From: CAXXOK01 sp964584315
GTDB lineage: Bacteria; Bacillota; Clostridia; Christensenellales; Aristaeellaceae
NCBI GenBank assembly: GCA_964584315.1
Contig: CAZOZO010000038.1
Span: forward strand, 1 to 29,934
Length of the DNA stretch: 29,934 bases
Direction: 5' to 3'
Shown: positions 16,052 to 23,900 of the stretch, in pieces
How the letters are laid out: every line of letters starts with the position of its first letter
Position numbering within the stretch: the stretch's first letter is position 1
The notes under the pieces: generated by a model
The model's database searches: none
What the model was told of the DNA's origin: nothing
The model's input: only the letters and a program-made list of their open reading frames with translations
Translations under genes and position numbers: made by a program

Positions 16052-16124
16052 ACAGATGCTTACTTTTCGTTCGCTATCCAAAGTGAATCACCACGCATCA
16101 TACGATTGAGAGAGGCGTAAATGT

Positions 16125-16619
16125 ATGAACACGTCGATTCCATACCTTTTTATCGCATTCATCGGGATCGCGATGGTCGTATGCCTTGTACTGGATGACC
16201 GAAAACGTATGCGGTTGCAGCGGCTGCGCGTCAAAAAGCTGTATGCTTCCTCCATGTTTGAAGCCATGAAACCCATTTTGCTACGCGCGCAAAAGTTCTC
16301 GGTGGAAAGCCTGACCATCGACAAAACGGGCTTTGCGTTCCGCTTTCTCTCCCCCGTGGGATACGAGACGCACTTCCGCATGGCGGATTATGGCTACCCC
16401 AACCTCACGCTGGACAAGCAGGAGGCGTTGCTGCTGCTGCTGGAGGAGTTTGTGCCCAAGCTGACCACGCACAACTGCTACTCTTTCCGCTCCAAACGCA
16501 CCCGCCTGCTAGACGGCCATGTGGAGTACCAGTACCGATACATCATCCAGATCGACTACAAAAACCTGCTCAACCGTGCGCCTTACTACGACGGTTCGTT
16601 GCAGAGCCAGGTTTGGTAA
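16125..16619 (+). CDS. Unrecognised single-TM protein
   Basis: I do not recognise this 164-residue protein. Residues 5-23 (IPYLFIAFIGIAMVVCLVL) form one hydrophobic segment. A strongly basic stretch follows at once (DDRKRMRLQRLRVKKLY), so by the positive-inside rule the C-terminal domain of about 140 residues should be cytoplasmic. That domain alternates strands and helices, has a Leu-rich helix (LDKQEALLLLLEEFVPKL), and is tyrosine-rich near its end (VEYQYRYIIQIDYKNLL). No catalytic motif or cysteine pair is visible. GAGAGAGG at 16108-16115 lies 9 nt before ATG 16125; the ATG at 16121 opens only a short frame. It is a single-gene unit with its own promoter next to the DnaA boxes and its own terminator. 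Confidence 0.75.
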   Translation: MNTSIPYLFIAFIGIAMVVCLVLDDRKRMRLQRLRVKKLYASSMFEAMKPILLRAQKFSVESLTIDKTGFAFRFLSPVGYETHFRMADYGYPNLTLDKQEALLLLLEEFVPKLTTHNCYSFRSKRTRLLDGHVEYQYRYIIQIDYKNLLNRAPYYDGSLQSQVW

Positions 16620-16626
16620 ACCAAAG

Positions 16627-16672
16627 CATACACAAAGAAGCGCGGCCAAACGGCCGCGCTTCTTTGTGTATG
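16627..16672. terminator. Bidirectional terminator: perfect 21-bp inverted repeat
   Basis: The arms 16627-16647 and 16652-16672 are exactly complementary over 21 bp around the loop AAAC. The core is GAAGCGCGGCC and the outer part is A/T-rich (CATACACAAA / TTTGTGTATG), so an RNA read in either direction ends in a U-rich arm. It lies 7 nt after the plus-strand stop and faces the convergent recO. Confidence 0.85.
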
Positions 16673-16803
16673 TGGCGTGCTCGGCGCCCGGTCAAGAGAC
16701 GCTTTCGCCAGGGTGGTGTCCTATACGGGGCATGGTTGCGCAGCACTTGACGGCTTATGCCGCACAAGCTCCCGGTTGCACCAAGGGAGCGCAGGCGCTT
16801 CCC

Positions 16804-17526
16804 TTACGGCAACATCTGCCCCGCCTTCACACTGATCTCCAGCCGTCCTTCCACATAGCGGCGCAACGCTTCAAAGAGTGTCGCATCGCCTGCGGTCATG
16901 GGTGTGTCGAAGCCCTCCTTCAGCACCGCGCGCATCCAGCCCGCCTGCGTGGCGGTCAGGGCATACTGCCCCGACTGCGCGCATTTTGCGCAGCACAGGC
17001 CACCCGCCTCCATGTCAAGCCACACGGGCGCATCAGGCGGAAGCGGCTCGCGGCAGCGGGCGCAGTGGTTCAGGCGCGGGCGGTAGCCAAGCTCCGTGGC
17101 ATACAGCAGCAGAAAGGCGTTGGTCACGGCCAGCGCGGGCTCGTCCTCACAGTAGGTGATATGGTACAGCCCCTTGAGCAGCAGCCCGAACAGCCCCTGC
17201 GCAGGTTGCTCCGGCTGCGCTGCTGCCTGCGAAAGGCCCAGCAGATAGGTGGCGCAGGTAAGCCGATAGGGATCCAACCGAAGGGGGTAAAACGTGTCCG
17301 TGACCGTGCAGGAGGTGAGCGTGAAGCGCTCCCCGCCACGGAACACCACATATTCCCCATGCACAAACAGCTCGCTGGCGGTCATCAGCGGGCTTTTAGG
17401 CTTACGGCACCCGCGCGCGAGTACATCCACGCGCCCATGGTCGGGCGTGAGCAGCGTGAGCAAACGGTCATGCTCGCGGTAGTTGGCGTGGCGCAGCACC
17501 ACGGCTTGCAGCGTTTCAGACGGCAT
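16804..17526 (-). CDS. recO: DNA repair protein RecO
   Basis: RecO works with RecF and RecR to load RecA on SSB-coated single-stranded DNA and to anneal strands. The 240-residue length is normal. The N-terminal OB-fold reads MPSETLQAVVLRHANYREHD, then LLTLLTPDHGRVDVLARGCR. The central part has a four-cysteine zinc site (CARC near residue 155, then CCAKC about 24 residues on), as in many Bacillota RecO proteins. The start ATG at 17526 has GGGAGGG about 5 nt upstream. It is a single-gene unit with its own promoter. A weak hairpin at 16768-16790 (GCTCCC/GGGAGC) may contribute to its termination before the shared 21-bp stem. Era, a common RecO neighbour, is not in the window. Confidence 0.93.
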   Translation of the reverse strand: MPSETLQAVVLRHANYREHDRLLTLLTPDHGRVDVLARGCRKPKSPLMTASELFVHGEYVVFRGGERFTLTSCTVTDTFYPLRLDPYRLTCATYLLGLSQAAAQPEQPAQGLFGLLLKGLYHITYCEDEPALAVTNAFLLLYATELGYRPRLNHCARCREPLPPDAPVWLDMEAGGLCCAKCAQSGQYALTATQAGWMRAVLKEGFDTPMTAGDATLFEALRRYVEGRLEISVKAGQMLP

Positions 17527-17573
17527 AGGCCCTCCCGTATGGCGCGCGGCAGTGTTGCGCGCCTGATGCCACT

Positions 17574-17601
17574 ATTATAGCACGGGGCGCGTAGGGTGCA
17601 A
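17574..17601 (-). promoter_or_regulatory. Sigma-A promoter of recO
   Basis: On minus, TTGCAC (17596-17601), a 16-nt spacer, and a consensus TATAAT (17574-17579) preceded by TGC (extended -10). The predicted leader is about 40 nt. Confidence 0.8.
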
Positions 17602-17924
17602 GCGCGCGGTGGATGCGGCGGCGCGTGGGCTCGATGCTCTGACGGCTTCACGGAAACAATTTCCGCCCAGTCGTAATATTCCGACGCAAAACCGCACGTT
17701 TAGCAGGTCTACGATATGTAGTCCGCTCCTCTCCCTTCCCCACCACATCCTGTCGTTTTTGGCATGCCCGCGCAACGGTTACCCGCACGGCAGATACCGT
17801 CCCGCACACGGACCAGAAGTGACATCTTCCGAAACCCTTAAAAAGTAAGCCTTTCCAAACCTGTTTGAAGTGCGATCTTTTGATGGCTGATCACAGTTTA
17901 CGCTTTTGTCATGAAAAAGACGCC
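17602..17924. other. Gap between recO and purR with no gene seen
   Basis: This stretch of about 320 bases, between divergent recO and purR, holds no ORF with a convincing start, no tRNA and no clear riboswitch. Only weak local repeats are visible (for example ACGG...CCGT near 17786). The CCGAAA at about 17828 is a poor PurBox match. The functional sites lie at its edges. Confidence 0.6.
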
Positions 17925-17939
17925 ATACCCGAACGTTCG
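17925..17939 (+). promoter_or_regulatory. Candidate PurBox (PurR operator) upstream of purR
   Basis: ATACCCGAACGTT (17925-17937) matches the Bacillus PurBox AWWWCCGAACWWT at 11 of 13 positions, including the whole CCGAAC core. The core is part of a 10-bp palindrome CGAACGTTCG (17930-17939), so a second, weaker box lies on the opposite strand. It ends 12 nt upstream of the purR -35, suggesting autoregulation. Confidence 0.62.
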
Positions 17940-17951
17940 CCATTTTTCCAG

Positions 17952-17981
17952 TTGGCAACATTCGCGTGTATATGGTATACT
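17952..17981 (+). promoter_or_regulatory. Sigma-A promoter of purR
   Basis: TTGGCA (17952-17957), an 18-nt spacer, TATACT (17976-17981), with TG at 17973-17974 (extended -10). Transcription from about 17988 gives a leader of about 30 nt to TTG 18019, which excludes upstream in-frame starts such as 17911. Confidence 0.8.
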
Positions 17982-18018
17982 CTTGGCAGCAGATCGCCCG
18001 CTAAGGAGGATACCCGCA

Positions 18019-18840
18019 TTGGACAGAGTACGCCGCAACGAGCGCATGGCCGCGCTCACCAAAATACTAACCGCCTCGCCCAACCGCATCTTCACCCTGT
18101 CGCACTTTTGCGACCTGTTTGGGGCAGCCAAATCCACCATGAGCGAGGATATCGACATCCTCAAGGATGTGCTGAGCACCTTTGAGCTGGGGAAGCTTGA
18201 CACCGTGACCGGCGCGGCGGGCGGCGTGCGCTTTCGCCCCGCGATGAGCAAGGCCGAGGCGCGGCGCATCATCACCGACCTGTGCGAGGAGTTGACCCAG
18301 CCCACGCGCCTGTTGCCGGGCGGCATCCTGTACCTGAGCGACATCCTGAGCACGCCGGCCATCGTGCGCAGCATGGGCGTGATCATCGCGGGGCAGTACT
18401 ATGAGAGCGCGCCGGATTTCGTGCTCACCATGGAGACAAAGGGCATCCCCGTAGCATTGATGACCGCCGACGCGCTGGGCGTGCCGCTGGTGATCGCACG
18501 CCACATGAGCAACATGTACGAGGGCTCGGCCGTGAATATCAACTACGAAACGGCCTCCGCTGGCCATATCGAAACCATGAGCCTGAGCCGCCGTGCCGTG
18601 CAGGCGGGGCAGAAGGCCCTGATCGTGGACGATTTTCTGCGCGGCGGCGGCACCGCCAAGGGCATGACTGACCTGATGCGCGAGTTTAACGTCGAGGTGG
18701 TGGGCATGGCCTTTGTGATGGCCACCGCAACGCCTGGCAAAAAGCGCGTGGAGGGCGAGAAAGCCCTGATGGTGATGGACGTGGCCGCGGGCGACCCGCC
18801 GGTCTTGACCATCAAGCCCGCGGACTGGCTGATCGACTGA
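18019..18840 (+). CDS. purR: Purine operon repressor PurR (phosphoribosyltransferase fold)
   Basis: PurR of Bacillota binds PurBox operators of purine genes and is released by PRPP. The 273-residue protein has an N-terminal winged helix (about residues 8-60, with SHFCDLFGAAKSTMSEDIDI as the helix-turn-helix). A type I phosphoribosyltransferase domain follows. Its PRPP-binding loop is in ALIVDDFLRGGGTAKG (near 201-216), the exact PurR form of the PRT signature. It regulates transcription and is not expected to act as an enzyme. The start is TTG 18019, with AAGGAGG at 18003-18009 spaced 9 nt and the promoter just upstream. As in Bacillus subtilis it precedes glmU, but the yabJ and spoVG genes found there are absent. 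A PurBox suggests autoregulation. Confidence 0.95.
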   Translation: MDRVRRNERMAALTKILTASPNRIFTLSHFCDLFGAAKSTMSEDIDILKDVLSTFELGKLDTVTGAAGGVRFRPAMSKAEARRIITDLCEELTQPTRLLPGGILYLSDILSTPAIVRSMGVIIAGQYYESAPDFVLTMETKGIPVALMTADALGVPLVIARHMSNMYEGSAVNINYETASAGHIETMSLSRRAVQAGQKALIVDDFLRGGGTAKGMTDLMREFNVEVVGMAFVMATATPGKKRVEGEKALMVMDVAAGDPPVLTIKPADWLID

Positions 18841-18895
18841 TGCCGTCTCCCTCTACCGCACTGAATGTCCACATATTCCAATATGAGGTGACGAT

Positions 18896-20041
18896 ATGAA
18901 ACGCACCATCGCTATACTGACCGCTACCGAACCCAACGCCTTCGCGGCTATGCCCCTTTTAGGCAAACCCAGCCGTGCCTATGTGGAGCAGGCCCTGACC
19001 GAAGCGGGCATACCGCTGGCCGCCGCCGAACCTGAGAATGCCGAAGCCCTGCGCGCCTTGCTCGCAGACGACGTGCACACCGCCCTGATCGTGAGCCCGG
19101 GTGCTCCCTGCCTGTCCGCAGAAACATACACGGCGCTGGCCGCAGCTTCCAAAGCTCGCCCCGCCGCCGTGCTGATGGCGGATATGCAGACGCCGCTGGC
19201 CATGGCCTTTCCCACCGCCACGCTTCGCAGGCTGCCCGCTGCGGCCTCATTCGCCCTCCCCGCGCTGGTCGATTGGCTGAACGGGCAGAATATCGCCGTC
19301 AAGGTGGTCAGCGAGCAGGGGCAAGGCGCCTACACCGCCGTAACCGACGCAGCCAGCTTTGCTGCAGCCTTCCGCTACCTGCGGGGCGAGATCGTGCGCC
19401 GCCATCTGCAGAACGGCGTGATCGTACTGGAACCGGATCGTACCGTGATCGAGGCGGACGTGCGCATCGGCGCGGGCACGATCATCCACGGCGGCAACAC
19501 GCTGCAAGGGGAAACGGTCATCGGCGCAGGCTGCACACTGTACCCGAACAACCGCATCGACAGCGCCATCGTGGGCGACGGTGTGACCATCGAGAGCAGT
19601 GTGCTTACCCACTGCCGCGTAGGCGCGCGTACCACGGTAGGCCCCTTTGCCTACCTGCGCCCAAAGGCGGAGGTTGGCGAGCACTGCCGCATCGGCGATT
19701 TTGTGGAGATCAAGAACAGCACCATCGGCGACGGCACCAAGGTGAGCCACCTGACCTACGTGGGCGATAGCGACCTGGGCAAGGATATCAACCTCGGCTG
19801 CGGGGTGGTGTTCGTCAACTACGATGGCAAGACCAAGAGCCGCTCCCGCGTGGATGACCATGCCTTTATCGGTTGCAACTGCAACCTGATCGCGCCGGTG
19901 CACATTGGCGAAAACGCTTACCTGGCCGCGGGCAGCACCGTGGTGGAGGACGTGCCTGCGGACGCGCTGTTCGTGGCCCGCTCGCGCGGCGTGGTCAAGG
20001 AAGATTGGGTCAAGCGCCGCAAGGAGCAGGGAAAGCTGTAA
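18896..20041 (+). CDS. glmU: GlmU-like protein: intact acetyltransferase domain, degenerate uridylyltransferase domain
   Basis: Normal GlmU (about 450-460 residues) acetylates GlcN-1-P and then forms UDP-GlcNAc. This protein has 381 residues. The C-terminal left-handed beta-helix is well kept: PFAYLRPKAEVGEHCRIGDFVE, KVSHLTYVGDSDLG (with the catalytic His), CGVVFVNYDGKTKSRSRV, FIGCNCNLIAPV and AAGSTVVEDVP. The N-terminal part (about 165 instead of 230 residues) still aligns loosely (LLGKPSRAYVEQAL resembles the GKPMVEHVL segment), but the LAAGxGTRM nucleotide loop reads ILTATEPNAFAAM and the GDxPL metal site reads SPGAPCL. So uridylyltransfer is probably lost. No frameshift explains it, as purR ends 55 nt upstream. 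GAGGTG lies 5 nt before ATG 18896. A separate pyrophosphorylase would be needed to finish UDP-GlcNAc. Confidence 0.9.
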   Translation: MKRTIAILTATEPNAFAAMPLLGKPSRAYVEQALTEAGIPLAAAEPENAEALRALLADDVHTALIVSPGAPCLSAETYTALAAASKARPAAVLMADMQTPLAMAFPTATLRRLPAAASFALPALVDWLNGQNIAVKVVSEQGQGAYTAVTDAASFAAAFRYLRGEIVRRHLQNGVIVLEPDRTVIEADVRIGAGTIIHGGNTLQGETVIGAGCTLYPNNRIDSAIVGDGVTIESSVLTHCRVGARTTVGPFAYLRPKAEVGEHCRIGDFVEIKNSTIGDGTKVSHLTYVGDSDLGKDINLGCGVVFVNYDGKTKSRSRVDDHAFIGCNCNLIAPVHIGENAYLAAGSTVVEDVPADALFVARSRGVVKEDWVKRRKEQGKL

Positions 20042-20134
20042 CGCGCGGCGAAAGCATGCTATCCGGCCACAGGGCCGAAGTCGCAAGCGGGGGTGGGCAG
20101 CCATCCTCGCCTTGTGTCGTGTTATGGAGGCACT

Positions 20135-20914
20135 ATGTATCTGATTGTTGGCCTTGGCAACCCGGGGGACAAGTACGACCACACGCGCCATAACGTGGGC
20201 TTTGATGTGCTCACCATCCTGTCGGAAAAGCTGCGCATCCCCATCACCAGGCTCAAAAACCGAGCGCTGGTTGGCGAGGGTCAGTTCATGGGTGAAAAGG
20301 TGGCGCTGTGCAAGCCGCAAACTTATATGAACCTGAGCGGCGAGGCCGTACAGGCGTTGATGCATTGGTATAAGCTGCCGCCCGAAAATCTGCTGGTGAT
20401 CTATGACGATATCGACCTGGACGCAGGCTGGCTGCGCATCCGGAGAGATGGCAGCGCGGGCACGCACAACGGGATGCGCAGCATTGTCGCCTGCATCGGC
20501 AGCGAGGCGTTTCCGCGCATCCGTGTGGGCATCGGGGGCAGGCCGCCGCAGTTTGAGCTGGCGGATTGGGTGCTGTCGCGTTACGTGACGCCGGAAGAAC
20601 GGCAGGATGCCTTTGATGCCTATACGCAGGCAGCCGACGCGGCCATCGACTGGATGAAAAACGGCATACAGAGCGCCATGAACCGCTACAACACCAAGCG
20701 CCCCAAGCCGCCCAAGCCTGAGCGCGTGGTGCGGGAAGGCGGACAGACACGCGGCGTAGTCGATGCGGGTACAGGCACCGTTGCGCCCGTGAGCGTCGCG
20801 CAGGCGGCGGCAGGCTCCGCTGAAACCTCCGCCGCAGGCACACAGGCCGATGCGGCTGCAGGCAAGGCTGCGCCTGACACCTTGATGCAAGCCCAGACAG
20901 GAGAAAACCAATGA
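20135..20914 (+). CDS. pth: Peptidyl-tRNA hydrolase with Ala-rich C-terminal extension
   Basis: Pth releases tRNA from peptidyl-tRNA that drops off ribosomes. The catalytic core (about 185 residues) begins MYLIVGLGNPGDKY. The key residues are N9, the catalytic His19 in HTRHNVGF, D92 in IYDDIDLDAG and N112 in AGTHNGMRSI; KPQTYMNLSG is the other signature. After RYNTKRPKPPKPER the protein runs on for about 65 residues of Ala, Gly, Thr and Gln-rich sequence to residue 259, where typical bacterial Pth ends near 190. GGAGG at 20126-20130 is 4 nt before ATG 20135. It overlaps mfd by 4 nt (ATGA), so the two are translationally coupled, as in the conserved pth-mfd order of Bacillota. Confidence 0.95.
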   Translation: MYLIVGLGNPGDKYDHTRHNVGFDVLTILSEKLRIPITRLKNRALVGEGQFMGEKVALCKPQTYMNLSGEAVQALMHWYKLPPENLLVIYDDIDLDAGWLRIRRDGSAGTHNGMRSIVACIGSEAFPRIRVGIGGRPPQFELADWVLSRYVTPEERQDAFDAYTQAADAAIDWMKNGIQSAMNRYNTKRPKPPKPERVVREGGQTRGVVDAGTGTVAPVSVAQAAAGSAETSAAGTQADAAAGKAAPDTLMQAQTGENQ

Positions 20915-23900
20915 ACGAAGGGCTCTTCAGTGCCTACTCGGCATTGCCCGCGTGGAAAGAATTGCTCCAAAAACTGACGACGGAAAGCTGCATCGCCCTT
21001 ACCGGCATGGCCGAGGGAGAGAAGCCGTTTTTCGCCGCCGCGCTGGCCCACCGCACGGGCAGGCCGGTGCTGCTCATCTCCCCCACCGAGCTGGTTGCCC
21101 AGAAGCAAGCGCAGGATGTGAACCGCCTGACCAGCGGCGGCGCGGCCATGCTGCCCGCCCGTGATGTGCAGTTCAGCCGCGCAGCGGCCAGCCAGGAGAG
21201 CACGTGGCAGCGCCTACAGGTGCTGGGCGAAGCCGCGGGCGGGCAGGTGCGCGTGCTGTGCATATCCGCCGAAGGGCTGCTGGACCGCTGCGTGTGCGCG
21301 TCGCGCTTCAAAGATGCCTCCGTAACGTTGGCAGAGGGCGGCGCGTGCGACCCCGTCAGGCTGATCGATCGCCTTGTGAAAAGCGGCTACGAGCGTGTGC
21401 CCATGGTGGAGGGCAAGGGCCAGTGCGCCATGCGTGGAGCCATTTTGGATGTGTTCCCGCCCAGCGAGACGGATGCGCTGCGCATCGAGTTCTTCGGCGA
21501 CGAGGTGGACAGCATCCGCCGCTTCGATTGCATCAGCCAGCGCAGCATCGCGCGTGTCAAGGAGGTACGGCTGACCCCCGCTACCGAGTGTATCACCGGC
21601 GATGCCGAAGCCGCCGCCAATCGCTTGGAGGCGGCGCTGCGGCAGGCCCCCGCCCGCAGGGTCGAGACATCGCATGCCGTAATCATCGGAAGCGTCGAGG
21701 GCTTTGAGCCGCTGGATATGTTCCTCAGCGAGATCGACGCGCTGGACGCGCAGGGCGACGAAGCCCTGAAGGAGCTGGCCGCCACCCAGCTGATCGACGC
21801 TGCCGCGAAAAACAGCCGCGGCGTGCCCAGCCTTGCCAAAAAGCCCGGGAGTGAAGCTAAGCCTGCCGATGACGAGCGCGAGACCGCGCTCAAGCGCCAC
21901 ATGGAGGATGTGGCGCGCGTGCGCGAAGGCCATGTGATCCGCACCGCGCCCATGTGGATGAACGTGCTCTGCGAGGATACCTGCCCCGCGACCGATTATC
22001 TGCCCAACGCCATCATTTTGGTCGATCAGCCGGATCAGCTGCCCGTGCGCGCCAAGGCGAAGCGCGACGCCTATCTGGAGGAGTGGCGCGAGGCCGAGCG
22101 CCGGGGCGACAGTTTTCAAGCGCAGCAGGAGCTGCTCTTTGCGTATGACGATATCCTGACCACGCTGAAAGCCCGAACCGTGTTGCCCATCACCGACCTG
22201 ACACGCGGGCTGGGCGGCCTCGCTACGCAAAACGTGATCGAATTTGTCAGCGAGCCTGTCATGCCTTACCAGAGCAGGCTGGAGCCGCTTTGCAAGGATA
22301 TCGCGGAATGGCGCGCACAGGGCTTTGCCATCGTGCTGCTGACGGGCGGCGAGGCGCGCGGCCGCCGCCTCCTTCGTGCGCTGGCGGAGCAGAACACGCC
22401 CGCCGTCTACAGCGAAACGCTGGACGGCAATCTGATCGCCTCCGAGGTCATTCTGCTTCCGGTCACGGTCAACAAAGGCTTTCGAAACACGGCCGCCAGG
22501 CTGATCCTCGTATCCGATACCGACCTGTACGGCACCAGCTACCAGCGCGCCAAAAAGCGGCAAAACGCGGGTGAGCGCATCGCGTCGTTCACCGATTTGA
22601 AACCCGGCGATTATGTGGTGCACGACATCCACGGTGTGGGTATTTTCGACGGCGTGGTGCAGCTCAACACCGAAGGCGTCAAGCGGGACTATCTGCTGAT
22701 CCGCTACCTTGGCGCAGACAAGCTGTACGTGCCCACCGACCAGTTTGACCGGGTGCAAAAGTTCATCGGCGCGGAGCATGCGGCCCCCAAGCTCAACCGA
22801 CTGGGCGGCGGCGAGTGGGAGCGGCAAAAGAGCAAGGTCAAAGCGGGGCTCAAAAAGCTGGCTTTTGACTTGGCGGAGCTCTACGCCTCGCGCCAGAAGA
22901 ACACCGGTTATGCTTTCGCACACGAAACGCCATGGCAGCGCGAGTTCGAGGATATGTTCCCCTATGAGCTGACCGCCGACCAGCAAGCCAGCGTGGAGCA
23001 GATTTTCGCGGACATGGAAAGCCCGCGCAACATGGACAGGCTCCTGTGCGGCGACGTGGGCTACGGCAAGACCGAGGTGGCCCTGCGCGCGGCTTTCAAA
23101 GCCGTGCTGGACGGCAAGCAGGTGGCCATCCTCGCGCCAACGACCATTCTTGTGCAGCAGCACTTCAACACGGTAAAGAAGCGCTTTGCGGGCTTCCCCG
23201 TGACCTTCGAGACCCTGAGCCGCTTCAAGAGCGCCAAGGAGCAAAAGGATGTTGTGCAACGACTCAAGGAGGGCAAGATCGACCTGCTGATCGGCACGCA
23301 CCGGATGCTCGCCAAAGATGTGCACTTCAAAAACCTTGGGCTGCTGATCGTGGACGAGGAGCAGCGTTTCGGCGTGAACCACAAGGAGACCATCAAGCAC
23401 ATGAAAACGATGGTCGATGTGCTTACCCTCTCCGCCACGCCCATCCCCCGCACGCTGCACATGAGTATGGTGGGCATCCGCGATATGAGCATCCTGGAAA
23501 CGCCGCCGGAGGAGCGCATGCCCGTAAAGACTTACGTGACCCCGTATGACGACGCCATCGTGGCCGAGGCCGTCAAGCGGGAGCTGGCGCGCGGCGGGCA
23601 AGTCTACTTCCTCTATAACCGCGTGCGCAGCATCGAGCAGATGTACACCCGCCTCAAGACCCTTGTGCCGGAGGCGCGCATCGGCGTGGCGCACGGGCAG
23701 ATGCGGGAAAACGCGCTGGAGGACGTGATGCTCGACTTCTACGCCGGTGCGTTTGACGTGCTGCTGTGCACCACCATCATCGAGAGCGGGCTGGATGTGC
23801 CCGAGGCCAACACGCTGATCGTTTTTGACGCGGATCGCTTCGGCCTTTCACAGCTGTACCAGATCCGCGGGCGCGTGGGGCGCAGCAACCGGCAGGCTTA

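Larger units (their letters stand above)
15772..16082. promoter_or_regulatory. Cluster of DnaA boxes in an AT-rich gap (candidate DnaA-binding or origin-like region)
   Basis: Two perfect DnaA boxes (TTATCCACA) lie on plus at 15875-15883 and 16007-16015. One-mismatch boxes are TTTTCCACA at 15772-15780 (plus) and CTATCCACA on minus at 15898-15906. Two-mismatch boxes are at 15883-15891 (plus), 15927-15935 (minus) and 16074-16082 (plus). The gap from about 15815 to 16090 is far more AT-rich than the rest of the window, with runs such as T7 at 15892-15898. Whether it is the chromosomal origin, a titration cluster or a DnaA-controlled promoter region cannot be told here. dnaA and dnaN are not in the window. 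Confidence 0.75.

Noticed and set aside
15764..16124. Calling the DnaA-box gap oriC outright
   Set aside because: dnaA and dnaN are absent, gene direction does not switch here, and skew could not be computed, so it is reported only as a candidate.
19247..20911. A 554-codon minus-strand frame across glmU and pth
   Set aside because: It covers two recognisable plus-strand genes and shows no motifs of its own.
21214..23694. An 826-codon minus-strand open frame inside mfd
   Set aside because: Composition is that of a shadow frame (His, Leu, Ala, Gln-rich without domains), and mfd is unambiguous on plus.
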